Below are positions 10,336-22,150 of a stretch of DNA of 64,000 bases, piece by piece. Source of the stretch: Macrophomina tecta (taxonomy: Eukaryota > Ascomycota > Dothideomycetes > Botryosphaeriales > Botryosphaeriaceae); NCBI GenBank assembly GCA_024180945.1, contig JAKSGN010000005.1:1-64000 (forward strand), given 5' to 3'. Position numbers and translations under genes: made by a program. The notes under the pieces are model-generated. The model worked only from the letters and a program-made list of their open reading frames with translations. It was not told where the DNA came from and made no database searches. The stretch's first letter is position 1; each line of letters starts with the position of its first letter.

Positions 10336-11120
10336 GGGTTCCGGGGCACGTCAACGTGCACGGAAATGAGGAGGCCGACAGACTTGCTAAACAAGCAACG
10401 TTAATCCCCCCTACAACAGAAGACACTTCTGTTGCATTCTACGGAATGCAACTAAAAGAAGTTCTCTACAACGAGTGGAAAAGCCAGCTCTTATCAGTTC
10501 CCAGCTCAGCCTACAGTAAAGCATTTACCTGGAAGATAAAGAGGAAGCTGATCGCCCCTACTACAGTAAGGGAAACAGCTTCCTCCTTCTACCAGCTGAA
10601 GATTGGACACGGGTACTTCAAGTCCTATCTCTACCGTTTTAACCATGTAGAGGATGATAGATGCTACTGCTCTGGTACGGCAAAGCAAACACCGAGACAT
10701 CTCCTCTTAGACTGTTATTTATATAGAGCTGAAAGGCTCTCTATAAAAGACGCTCTGGAGAAACCTATTCTTAATCTTACGGACCTATTCACTACAAATA
10801 AAGGCGCTCAAGCAACAGCTGAGTTTCTTAGAAAAACCAAGATATCTACGCGCCGGTGGATTCTTAACAACACGCCCGACGGGGTTTAAATACGTCCGAC
10901 GCTTACACTCCTTTGTTTTCTATTACTATTCTCTTATACTATCTCCTTAGAGGCCTGCCTCTCGTTTGGCTTTTAAGTCTACTATTCCTTGTGCTCTCCT
11001 AGAATGCTTCTTTTACAAGGAGCCTCTAGAAAATGTATAACTAGAAACGGCTTCTAAAGCCCGTCTTTGATAGTCTCTGACTCAAGAAGGACGTTAAACT
11101 AAATAAATAAATAAATAAAT
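10335..11120 (+). pseudogene. 5'-truncated non-LTR retrotransposon (LINE): RNase H and C-terminal zinc region
   Basis: The protein begins WVPGHVNVHGNEEADRLAKQ, the end of a LINE-encoded RNase H domain. It continues to CYCSG...PRHLLLDC, the Cys/His cluster that closes the protein in Tad-like fungal LINEs, and stops at 10889. A 3' untranslated region follows, ending in a TAAA-repeat tail at about 11101-11120, typical of LINE 3' ends. Reverse transcriptase and everything upstream are missing. The cut falls exactly at the 47-bp repeat of TLH unit 6, so this may be a chromosome break re-capped by a TLH unit and not ordinary LINE 5' truncation. It lies in the 3' flank of the second TLH gene. It is not RIP-mutated. 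Confidence 0.85.
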
Positions 11121-11548
11121 TACTACCCTCTACCCTCCGCCTCTATTATCGCCCCCGCTTAATCTACTATCGAATAACCACGCTATTGCGTTCTTTAATA
11201 CCGTAAAATAATGCCTGTGCGCTCTCTATTCTAATAAATACCTAACTCGCCATCCTCCAATTTTTATACTTATAAATCTGCCGATTTTTTAAACGTACAA
11301 AACCCCCATCGCCCTCCACCCTACCTCCCCACCCCCCGCGCTTTCCCACCACCTATTCCCTATCATACATCTATTTTACGCTGCTTTTACCGTTCGTACG
11401 CCGTGCTTCGGCTTCTTTGCTTTACGCGCGCGCTCGATCTCTCAATATCAATCTATCTTAACCTAAACTTACACCAACCCTCACACCTACCCTTGCACTC
11501 CTACACCCACCCTTAAACGCCACTACCCCCCACCGACGCTCCCTAACA
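11121..11548. other. 3' flank of the full-length TLH gene; no gene seen
   Basis: Pyrimidine-rich sequence with scattered CCCTA/CACCC-type motifs and no convincing open frame. It lies just downstream of the TLH stop codon at 11549 and probably includes its 3' untranslated region. It has no counterpart in units 2 to 4, which are cut earlier. Confidence 0.5.
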
Positions 11549-13959
11549 TCACCCCTCCCCGCCTATGCTATCTACCCGCCGCGCCAACCATAAAAATTCC
11601 CAAACTAAATTATTACTCTCCACCTCTGCCGTATCCCGCTTTCGCCCTAAATACCCGACCACACTCTCCTCCTGCTCTGCATCTACTCCATTCTCTACTA
11701 TCTGCTGCAACCACCTTCTCCAAACTGCCCCGTACCCGTGCTTGATCCCGTACAATGCCCCCAACAATACTCCACTGTACTGACATTCCCGCCCCGTCCT
11801 TCTCCACCCGCCGCTGTCGTTGCTCTCCCACCCATCACACACGCTCTGCGGCGCCCCGCATCTAAAACACCCCGAATATCGGTCGTACCTGATCGTCCGC
11901 TTTGCCTTGCGCCTTTCATCCTCTGCCTGCTGTCCCTTCTCCGTCATGCAATCGCCAACGTCATGCTCTGCCGGCCACCCTACCGCCTTGCACACCCCAC
12001 AAACCCGCTTCCACCGCCGCAATTGCCGCTCTACTTCCTCCAACTCCTGCCTCTCCTCCTGCGCCCTCGCCGCCTGCCTTATATACGGCCGGGCCCGTTG
12101 CTGCTCCTGCCTACGGAATATCTCCCTGCTCTTTTCCCGCTCTACCTGCTCCCGCTCCACCCGCTCTCTTTCTATTCGCTCCTTCTCCATTTGCCCCCTT
12201 TCTATTTGCTCCCTCTCCGCCTGCTCTACCTCTGCTCCTCGCCTTTCCCCGTCTCCCCCGCAATTATCACACAATTCTTCGCCATCCTCGCATGAAATTC
12301 GCCCCCTCCGGCCATCAAAATACTCGTCCATGATGATACGGCGGCACTGCCCGCTTGCCGGATCCGTATACTGCTCGACCAACTTATCCTCCACCTCCCC
12401 ACCTCCCCCTCTGACCACAATTGCCTCGCTCCTTCTGCCGTCTCTCCCTGCCCTGCCGCTCTCCTGCCCGTAATCCATCATGCTGCGCGGCTCGCCCGCA
12501 TGCACAATCAACCTAATGTCCGGAATATCAATCCCCATGCCCAACGCGCTCGTCGCCACCACCACTCGCTCTCGGCCTGCCCGGAAATCCTCCAACACTT
12601 CGTCCTTGCGCTGATCGCTTATATCGGCGTGAAATGCTTCGCAAACGAACCGGCCTGCCCCTACCAACCGCTCGACCTCTCCCTTCGTCTTGCAATAAAC
12701 CACCACCTTGCCCTCCGCCGACGCCGTTAACTGCTGCTCCACCAACTCCGTCACCAAATCCTCCTGCTCCTTCCTGCCGCTCCCCTTCCCACCTACCACC
12801 CTATACTGCACGTTCTTGCGCACCGTCGACCCCCTAAACATCTTCACTTCGTCCGCCATCCACCCCATCCGCTTGTATAACCTGCCCTCCTCCGCCGGCG
12901 GCAACGTCGCCGTCAACAACACCATCTGCGTCTCCGCCCCCGCCAACTTGCCCAATCGCTGCAAATGCTTGCGAAAATCCACTCGGTCGTTCAACACGAC
13001 GTGACATTCGTCCACGACGATCCGGTCCAACTGCCTCGTCCGCCTGATGCGCTTTAAAAACGTCCCGAACTCCTCGCCCACCGCCGCCTCCGGCGTCACC
13101 AATACAATCGACTCCGCGTCCGGCTGCTGCCTGCCGCCCCACACCGCGCACCTTACGCCCGCCTCTTTGCACCGCCGCCTCATATCCTTGCGCAACGACT
13201 TTAACGGCACTACTACCACCGTCGTGCCCCCGGGCTCTGCCCACGCCGGCAACATGAACAACACGCTCTTGCCCGCCCCCGTCGGCATCACCGCCACCAC
13301 GGGGCTATACCCGGCCTTTATTGCCTCCATCGCCGGCTTCTGCACGCTGCGGAACACCGCCTCCTTGCCTACCAACTGCTTCAACTGCTCCTCGGCGTTC
13401 ATCTTCCTCAACCGGGTCCGGCGGTTCAACCGCTCCTCGTCGGCCTCATCCTCGAACGGGCACCGCTTGCGCTTCTTGCTTATCATCTTGCCGTCCATCT
13501 GTTCGTCCCGTTCGTACTGTTCGTCTGCCTGGCGGGTCGATTCGAACCCCAAAAATCGATGCCAATCGATGCTGCACGCTCGAAACTTCTGCCTCCGCTC
13601 CGCCACCCATCCCAACTGCTCCATGATGCCTCGCGCGTATATAATGCCTGCTACGTGCGACGTGTGTCCTGCCTGCGCATCGGCAATCGCTGCTGCCGCA
13701 TCGTCTTCATCCTGCGGCCCTTCATCATCTCCTTCCCCATTATCCTGCCTGAATGCCGTCGGTCCTCTGATCCACTGCCTGCTGATTGCTATTGCGATGT
13801 CGCGGTACGCCTGCACGGTAATCTCATGCCCCAAACCGGCGGCCGTCTCACGCTTCATCGCCTGCCTCATCCGCTCTGTCGTCCACCTCTTGCCACCGGG
13901 CTCGGGCGCCCACAAATGCGCTGACAACGGCGGCAACTGCGGCGGCTTTTGCCTTTGAT

Positions 13960-14080
13960 TTTGCCTCTGTCTCTGCTGTTGTTGCCTCTGCTGTTGTTGC
14001 CTCTGCTGTTGTTGCCTCTGCTGTTGTTGCCTCTGCTGTTGTTGCCCCTGCTGTTGTTGCCCCTGCATCTGCTCCTGCGG
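13960..14080 (-). repeat. Polyglutamine-coding 15-bp minisatellite in the full-length TLH gene
   Basis: About five or more tandem 15-bp units of the type TGTTGCCTCTGCTGT on the + strand encode repeated QQQQR on the minus strand. The tract lies between the Lys motif (RYHKGY) and the second Arg motif (AYRDIAIA) of the recombinase-like segment, like the QQQE tract in unit 2, but with a different unit. A length-variable insertion in an otherwise conserved domain suggests a surface loop. Confidence 0.9.
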
Positions 14081-14984
14081 ATTGCCTCGCATCAACACCT
14101 CCATTCGCTGCTGAAACGGCAAAATCAACCATAAATACAACACCAATAACTCGCCCACCTCGCGGGGCAAATATCGATGAATAATCTTGACGTCCCCTTG
14201 CAACGCGTACCCCTTGTGATACCGCGTCACAAACACGACCATGCCGTCCTCGATGAAAATGTGCCGGTGCCCTGCCTCGGCTGTGTTGCTGTGCCTGATG
14301 CTTAATATCTCGGGGCCTCTCCCCGGCTGCCCGCCCGTGATATGCATCAACACCAACAACTTCTCCTTGAACGCGGCCACGCGGCCCATCCAATCCAACG
14401 CGGCCTCGCGGCTCAACCCCGACGCCGTCCCCTGCCGGGTGAACCGCCTTCTGACCGCGCCGTTCTGCATAATCTGCTCGAACAACCACGACCTCCCGTC
14501 CACGGGGAATCTGTTGCGCTGATCCTGCAAAAAATTCCACCCTCGACGGCCGTTTGTCGGGTCGTCATGCATCGAATGCCACGGCACCGCGGGCACCTCC
14601 CGCCGGCTTTTGCAAAACAACAAATCCTCCACCAACACCTGCGCCGTCGTCTGTGCCAACCGGTGCACCATACCGCGGAACTGTGCCATGCTGAACGATA
14701 CGTTCTTGTACTCCAACACGTCCCTGTTCCTCCACCCAACGTGCCCCTTCGCCGTCGTGTTGAAATGAATCTTCATCCCGTATGCCCGCAAATCCAACCA
14801 CCACTGCATCGGGCTGTCGCTGCCGCGGACCATGAAATCGTCCATCATCTTGTTCACCCACTGCAAACTGCTCCTGCCGAGCTGTCCGGTCCGGTCGTTG
14901 CGGCTGTTGCTCCTACTACCGCCACCACTACTTCCGCCGCTTGCCCCCGCCGCTGCCGCTGCCCCCGCCGCTGCCGCCGCCGCT

Positions 14985-15010
14985 GCTGCTGCTGCTGCTG
15001 CTGCTGCTTT
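14985..15010 (-). repeat. GCT/CTG trinucleotide run in the Ser/Gly linker
   Basis: Uninterrupted CTG triplets on the + strand encode polySer in the N-terminal frame and polyAla in the shifted frame. Together with the neighbouring GC-rich C5 runs this makes the linker prone to slippage. The frameshift of this gene lies in the same linker. Confidence 0.8.
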
Positions 15011-16595
15011 CATACCCGCTATCCTCGAAATTGCACGGCCTTGCGCTCGGGCTATACCGCTCGTCCTCCTCCGCCGGGGTTGCGATTTCAAATGCTTTCT
15101 GAATCACCATGAAATGCGCCACCTTCATCAACGCCGACAAAATCGACGTGTACGTGTCCGGGCCTCTCCAACTATCACCCATCGGGTCAACCCCCAATAC
15201 GGCTGCGGCGCACACCGACGCGCTTTCGTACTCGCACGCGGCGAATCGCTGATTTAACAACTCCATGCAAAAATCCAAACACGCGCGTTGAATGCGGGTT
15301 AACTTCTGCGGTTGACTACTGTCGTCATCATCGCCGTCGCCGTTATCGTCGCTCTCGTCGGCTTCATCGGTTTCTTTGTTATCGGTATTGCTGGTTTCTT
15401 CATCGTCATCGTCGTTTTCTTCGTCCTCGGTTCCGCTGCCGTCTTCCCCCCCTTTACCTCCTGCTACCTTCTCGGCCTCATTCATCAATCTGATAAATGC
15501 CTCCTCTTGACTGCGGGTGAACCTGTACCCCGGGCTGTCCCAATCGTGCTCCCGCTGCGTCCTGATGAAAAACATTAATATCTGCTCCCACGGCCGGACC
15601 CGGTCCTTGATCGACTCCTCGTCTAAATACGGCTGCAACGGCTGATACCGGTTCTGATACTTCTCCGTCCTGATCGCCTGCATCCGCATCGATACGCCTG
15701 CCCTTTTCGCCACGCTCTTCTGACTGATGCGGGCAACGTCCTCCATCGCCTGCCACACCGTCATCTCAATCGGCTTGTACGGGTCGTCTTCTTCTTCTTC
15801 GTCGTCGCCGGGGGCCCTCCACCTCCTCTTGTTTTTGTTGTCATCGCCGCCACCCGGCTCCCTGACGGCCCGCAATAAATCCTCGCGGTTCTTGTTGACC
15901 AAATACTGCTGCCACTTCGTCCGGTCCAACCACGGGTTCGCCTGATCCCTCTCGGCGTCCTGAATGATCGCGGCTGCCGCCTTCTCGGCCTCTTCGAGTT
16001 GTTTCTGCATCTGCTGCCACACCCGGGTCCACGTCGCCCTGCTGCCGCGGTCATCCCCTTCATTGCGGCTGCGCCGGGCCTGATGTTCGCTTGCGTCCTC
16101 CTCCGACTGCTGCACCTCAAAATACTGCGACCCGTGCCGGCTGGTGAAAAATCTTTGACAATGAACGGGTTTCGCCCCCTCCCAAAACCGTCTCTCTACT
16201 CTATCGCTCTTGCTCTTACCTGACCCTCCTCCGGCCCGGCTGCCGCCTGCTGACCACTGATGCTCGTTCCGCCAATGCTTCTTTATCGTCACCTTGTCCC
16301 GGCAAATATACGCGCACCTACCTGCCTCTAACCGGCATAACAACCCATCTTCGTGCAACGGCAACTCCGGAATCGGTCTGCTGACGCTCTGCGGCACCTC
16401 AAACTGCCCGGGGAATCTGATCAATCGGGGCCACGCCCTGACCTCGTCTCCAATGACCTCCGCCTCCTTCCCGGGCATGCCGTGATGCTTGCCCTGTAAA
16501 TGCCCCTCCACCTGATCCGGCCACACGGCGTGCCTGCACTCCTTGCACACCGCGACCTGATGCTCCGCCAAATGATAAAAATGCTCGTTTGCCAT

Positions 16596-17256
16596 TGTTG
16601 ATGTCTGTTCGCGGGACGCGAAAAACGTTTTGAACGGGTTGATCGGGCTAAACGGGCGCTCGAATACGCTCCTTTTTTTAAATGCGACGCGGTATCGCGC
16701 ACCCCTGTTCGCGCCTGAATAAACTTAGTTAACCCTACTTTGAATCAACCTTACCCTAAATCAACCCTACTTTGAATCCACTCTACTGAATCCACTCTGC
16801 TGAATCCACTCTACTGAATCCACTCTACTAAATGCACCCAACTGAACCCACTGCATTCTAAATCTCCCCTTGTGACGGGGCGCTCACCTTTTCGGTTTTT
16901 GAAATGCCATCGTGTCTGCAACCCTAACCCTATTCTGTGCGGCGAGCTTTTGATTTTCCAAACCGTCGCGCTGGTCCGCGCGCGCACCCGCAGCTTGCGC
17001 ACCCCATTAAACTTACCCTAAGTTACCCTATCTCACCAATTATGCCCGAACGGACGGTCGCATCGGCATACTTCTCAATATAATTTTGATCGGGCAGGTG
17101 CGCTCTATTATATATCTCAATTTGACGTAAATCCGGCTTCCTTTCTGAGTCGACCCTACCCTGAGTCGACCGTACTATCCGCCAGGAAACTACCCGACGA
17201 ACTTGTATGAGAGCTCAGTCGACCCTTATAGCAGTAGACTCAACTTTTTTGGTTAG
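16596..17256. promoter_or_regulatory. Upstream region and end of the full-length TLH unit
   Basis: About 660 bases upstream of the TLH start, only distantly related to the array units but built the same way. It has four tandem copies of a 14-bp repeat (TGAATCCACTCTAC type, 16773-16830), a short telomere-like CCCTAACCCTA at 16922-16932, two direct copies of CTGAGTCGACC (17145-17155, 17161-17171) and a decayed inverted repeat at about 17213-17242 around the core CTTATAGC. It ends in TTTTTTGGTTAG, matching the CGGTTTG edge of the 47-bp repeat. At 17257 RIP'd retrotransposon begins abruptly, so this is the right edge of an older TLH unit. Confidence 0.7.
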
Positions 17257-20200
17257 GCGAACTTTATAACTAAGCTATTCTAGTAGCCTATACTTCGGTG
17301 CTAGTATATATTCTAGTATCTACGATAACTTAACCCCCTAATAGAAGTACGAAAATAGCTAAACTAGACCTATTCTATAGTAACTAAAAGAAGCTCTAGA
17401 TCTTTCTTTTATAATTTAATCTATACTTCTTCTTTAACTCTAGAGATTTCTCTACTAATAATAAAAAGATAATATTCGCCACTACCTACCTCTATAATAT
17501 TACGGTATAATAGTTCGAGCCCTACCTTAGAGACCGAATAGAGAAAGAACTAGAGACACGTAAAAAGAATACTAAAAAAATTTTTAGTAGCTATAAATAC
17601 TTTATAGCTTAGATTAAGTAGAGCTTTAAAGACCTCGATAAAGTTAATAAAGCCTAATAAGCTATTATAAATATCTACTAAAAGACCTTAGTAGTAGACT
17701 ATACTATAGAGTTCTAGAAGGCTATAGCGTACTTAAATAATTAGTCTAACTATACCCTTATAGACTACTACTATCGAGGACTTAAGAATAGGGTTAAAGA
17801 TTAATTTATAATATAAGACGACCCTAAAATCCTAGATAAGCTTATTAAGCTAGCTATTAAATATAATAACCGTCTCTTTAAGCGCTAATTAAAGAAATAT
17901 AAGAAAAACTATAGAGCTAATACCTTACGTCTCTTATAGCCACGCTATATATAAGAAGAAGATAATACTATAAAGCTAGATACCGCCTAATAAAGTAATA
18001 AGAGTAATAAGTATAAATAATAACCCTAACGCTAGTAGATAAAGTAAGAAATAGAATGCTTTAATAAAGAACTCTATATCTACTACGAAAATAAATAGAA
18101 TTCCTAGTATTATAACTTATAATGAAATAAAACTAGTAAGACTACTACTATCGCTACTTAAGAAGAAAAAGAACCCCACTCTATATCTACTCTAAGTAAA
18201 GAAGTTAACTATATAGCTATAAGCTAGACCGCCTACTTCGACGATAACTATATAACCTATTAAAGCGATAAATAAGCTATTAAATAGTACTCCTCTAAGC
18301 TATAATAGCTAAACCTAGCTACGCGCAACGAGGAAGTACTAGAAATTAATAACCTAATCGATAACTTCTTCTATAATAATAAGCTAGTTAATAGCGATAT
18401 AGGTAAACTCTATAATAATATACCTAAATCTAGCGAAGTAGAAAATATAGAGTAATAGTAGAATTAAGCTATACTTAACTAAATTACGAAATATCTAAAT
18501 AGATACGGAGATATAAGGTATATTAAACCTAGCCTCGTCTCGATAATTAACTAGATTCCCGGATTAAGAATAGACCTACTACTTTAGTAATACTAGATAG
18601 AAAACGGGAAGCTTAGCTCTTAATTCTATAAAGACGATATATAGTACTTCTAGAAGAAATTATCCCTTACCTCAGCTAATAAAGTAGCGACCTAGCTTAA
18701 AAGTAAGACCCGGGGAGTATAGTAATAATAAGACCTCGTGTACTTATAAAATATAGCGCTTATCCTCGGTATATACGGGATAGTAATAAGGGTCTAGAAT
18801 ATTCTATAATAGATTCTAAAGAAGAGATACACTATACCTATCTTTAAATACTAAATATATAATAACTAGATTTACTAGCGGTGCCGTATTAGGCGCGGAT
18901 ACTAGATATAGTAGAAGAAATTACTAATCCTAGTAGAGAACTAGAACTTCTACTTCTACGAGAAAATAGTAAGCTGCTATCTATTAAAAAACTAAACGGC
19001 CTCCCTAGTTAAAAATCCTAGAAGGGGCCGTTAGATAGGTTCCTTAACTAGGTTTTATATATATTAAATAGTATATATACCTTAGAAAAAGTTCTTAGAA
19101 TACTAGTAACTATCTACGAATAAACTGTAATAGCTATACTTAATAGCGAAGTAGAAGGTAATTTTATTAGCTACGTCTTTACTATCTAAAATAATATTTA
19201 GCTTATAAGAAAAGACTATTTCTACTCGTTAAAAATAGTAGACGGGTTAGCCACCTTATATAATAAAAGATAAATTTAGGTTAAGATAAAACCTATAAAG
19301 CTTACTATTAGAAGATATATAAAGAAGATTACGCTTAATATAATCTTTATACTAGAATACGATATTATTCTAGAAATCCCGTGGTTTAAAATTTACGAAC
19401 CGTATATTTAATAGAAGAAAAGAATAGTTATCTTTCTAAATAAAAAATACGCTAGATACTTAGTAACTACTAAAAAAATATCTATAGTAAAGAGTAGCTA
19501 GAGCTAGAAGCTAGAGTCGAAGAACTAAAGCTAGAAATATCTAAGTAGCTAGAGTCGTAATAACTCTATAAATATTAAGAAAATCTTCTATATAGCTATC
19601 TAACGTATAAGACGCCGAGAAGAGGAGATATATATACTTTATCTAAAGCCTAGTAAGGAAATTAAGTAAAAAATTATTACTTATATAATATAGGGCCTTC
19701 GCTAGAAGGATAATAATATTCTAAAGCTAGTCGAAGAAGACTACCCCTAAAGAATTTATAGAAAATATAATCTATTTACTTATAAATAAATAGATATTGT
19801 TAAATAGGGTATTTCGGTCGCTAAGGTTAACGTAGACCTTAATAAAATTATAAGGCCTACTACTAATAAATTAATACTACTACTAGAAATATAAAACCTA
19901 TTAAAAGATTTTTAAAAATTCGTAGATCTCTATAAAAAATAAGAGAAAAAATTATTACTAAAATACTAATCTTAAGATTATAAGATATCTCTTATTCTAG
20001 AAACGTACTTTATATTTAAACCTATCTACTCGCTCTCTTAAAGTAAGCTAGAGGCTTTAAGGAAATACTTTAAGAAGAATATAAAACGTAAATATATTCG
20101 GCCCTTATTTTTACTAGCCGGCTACCCTATCTTATTTATTCTAAAGAAGAATAGTAAACTATACCTTTAAATAGACTATTAGTAACTAAATGATATAATA

Positions 20201-21023
20201 GTTAAGAACTATTATTCTCTTTCTAGAATTAATAAACTCTAGAATAAATTCTAGAATATAAAATACTTTATAAAGCTTAATCTTTATAAGCGCTACTACT
20301 TCGTCTAAATAAAGAATAAAGAAGAATAGAAAACCTCGTTTCGAATATAACTCGAATATTTTAAATATACGATTATATTATTCGAACTAATAAACGCTCT
20401 AATAACTTTTTAGAGCCTCGTAAACGATATACTATAACCCTATCTAGACGTATTCTATATAGTATACTTAGACGATATTATTATCTACTTTAAAACCCTA
20501 GAAGAATATAAGAACTATATATAAAAAATCTTAGAAGTACTAAGGGGGAGAGACTTATAAATCGCGCTAGATAAGTATAAATAGATTATATAGCGTACTA
20601 AATTCTTAGGGTTTATTCTTACACCCGGACACATTAGTATAGATAGAAAGAAACTAAATATAATTAAAGACTAGCCTACGCTAAAAACTATTAAAAAAGT
20701 ATAATTTTTTCTTAGATTTACTAACTTTTACTAGAAGTTTATTCTAAACTACGCTAAGGTATCTATACCTCTTATAAACCTAATAAAGAAGGAATATAAG
20801 TTCATATAAAAAGAAAAATAATAAATAGCCTTTAACTTACTAAAGCGTATATTTACGAAAGCCTTAGTTTTAGATATCTATAACCCTAATCTATCTATTA
20901 CGGTCGAAACCGATGCCTTTAACTACGCTATAGAAGTAGTTCTTAGCTAGCTAGATAAATAAAATAAACTATACTCTATCGCCTTCTATTTAAGAAAAAT
21001 AATAGATTTTAAGAAGAACTATA
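17257..21023 (+). pseudogene. RIP-destroyed Ty3/gypsy element, gag to RNase H, both ends missing
   Basis: The sequence is saturated with TA and nearly free of CA and TG, so most former Gln and Arg codons read as stops. Read on the + strand, the reverse transcriptase remains recognisable: a YPILFILKKN block followed by the IDY motif (about 20130-20200), YLDDIIIY at about 20463-20489, and KFLGFILTPGH at about 20600. The RNase H start (LSITVETDAFNYAI) lies at about 20890-20940. The left edge abuts the TLH unit with no 5' LTR, consistent with a chromosome break. The right edge at 21023 falls in the RNase H region where the next element begins. The region before about 19900 should hold gag and protease, but I cannot place their motifs. 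Confidence 0.75.
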
Positions 21024-21512
21024 TATAACAAGCGGGCCTCTACCTCTAAAAATCTAAATACTAAAAAGAAAGAAAATCTATCGAGAAGGGTTTTCTTAAG
21101 TAGGTATAAGAAGAAAGTAAGAGTAAGTTAAATACGTAATAAGACTAAGTACTATATATAAAGGCCGTATTACTAATAATATACTAAATTATTATTAAAG
21201 TTAACCACGAAGGTTAAAGCTATCTAAAGAGTGTAGTTTATATACTAGTAGAAAAATATCTATAATCTAGTTTTTAATCTATCTACTCTATTCCTCGGGA
21301 GGGCGGTAATCTTAGAAGTAGATAGAGTAGCTTATTCTACTCTAAGTACTCTATAGTATTCTAGTCCGAGCGTCTTCGAAGTAGTAAGAGTACTATCTTA
21401 GCGTTATATACTTTACGTAAGTACGTATAAGTTCTTTCTATACCGTACCCGAGCTTTCTACTTACTACCTTATTCTGCTATTTCCTAACCCTATAGAGGC
21501 TACGCTATAATA
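21024..21512 (-). repeat. 3' LTR of element B, RIP'd
   Basis: Starts TATAACAAGCGGGCC, a C/G-to-T/A version of TGTAACGAGCGGGCC at the 5' LTR. It ends ...GCTATAATA against GCCGTAACA. At 489 bp it is longer than the 436-bp 5' LTR, with a stretch around 21290-21400 that does not match, so the two LTRs differ by more than point mutation. Confidence 0.75.
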
Positions 21513-21614
21513 CTATCCCCCCTTTTAGGTCCTTCGGCCCGAAGAATTCTATAACGTATATAAGTTTTTAGTAGGTAACCCTTACTTCCTTCCGTGTCTT
21601 TTACTTATTATACC

Positions 21615-22150
21615 TAAGGTTTCCTCGACGTAACGTTATTACGCGCTCGTTAGTTACTACTAATACGAGATGCCTTTCCCCTATAGCGCTTATCGTGCCG
21701 CTAGTACGAAGTATTTTATTAGCTTAGATTCGGGGCACTATAAGCGCTATTTATTAAAGAACTATAAATACGACTTAGTAGTTTCTTAGCGCGATTATAT
21801 ATCTTTCCCGCTTATTCTCTATCCTGGCTAACCGTTATAGGGGCGAAAATTAACGCGAAAGTAAAGAAGATAGAGGATTAGCTAGAGCGCCTTTATAAGA
21901 ATAAGCGTTAGATTTTAGTAGAGGAGTTAAAACTCTAAGAGCGTTGTTTCGAGGTATACGCTTATTATTATCGCTTAAAGAAGTAACTCGCTCTTCTTAC
22001 GTATAAGTAAAAGGGGATGTTTAAACGCGAGCTAGCGTTTATTAAGAAGTTAAAAAAGCTCGAAAAGAAGAATCGCGATAAGCGATGTATAGCTAGCGAG
22101 AATATACTAACTTTAAAACATTCTTCGAGTCTTTCTATTATTACGGGCTT
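21615..22150 (+). pseudogene. Antisense accessory ORF of element B, RIP'd
   Basis: Lies just inside the 3' LTR and polypurine tract, opposite in direction to gag-pol. It begins around a YEMPFPYSAY motif (about 21667). Then, in one frame, it gives a long Lys/Glu-rich, probably coiled-coil stretch (about 21840-22090) whose only breaks are TAG/TAA codons at positions where RIP would turn CAG/CAA into stops. A similar ORF with the same motif lies at the equivalent place in the element at 57257-64000, and a third relative lies at 29800-30411. Function unknown. Confidence 0.55.

Larger units (their letters stand above)
11549..16595 (-). pseudogene. Full-length telomere-linked helicase with a single-nucleotide frameshift
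   Basis: Starts at the ATG at 16595 (MANEHFYH). Domains in order: finger 1 (C17, C20, H32, H37); finger 2 (C94, C98, H107, H112) with the OrsD-like CQRFFTSRHGSQYFEV; an acidic linker; a Ser/Gly linker; a tyrosine-recombinase-like segment (about 13630-14360); a polyGln tract; RecQ helicase motifs (MPTGAGKS near 13280, DECH near 13013, TATLP near 12905, QESGRAGRDG near 12455); a RecQ-type Cys cluster (about 12250-12340); a charged coiled coil; and C-terminal CGVC and CFRC zinc motifs. The frame shifts once inside the Ser/Gly linker. The total length of 5047 nt is one base over a multiple of three. One extra C in the C5 run at 14944-14948 (or 14962-14966) would explain it. Without that base the protein would be about 1681 residues. 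It could be a recent mutation or an assembly error. Confidence 0.88.

Noticed and set aside
12000..12473. Ser/Cys-rich + strand frames over the helicase C-terminus
   Set aside because: These are shadows of the minus-strand coiled-coil coding sequence.
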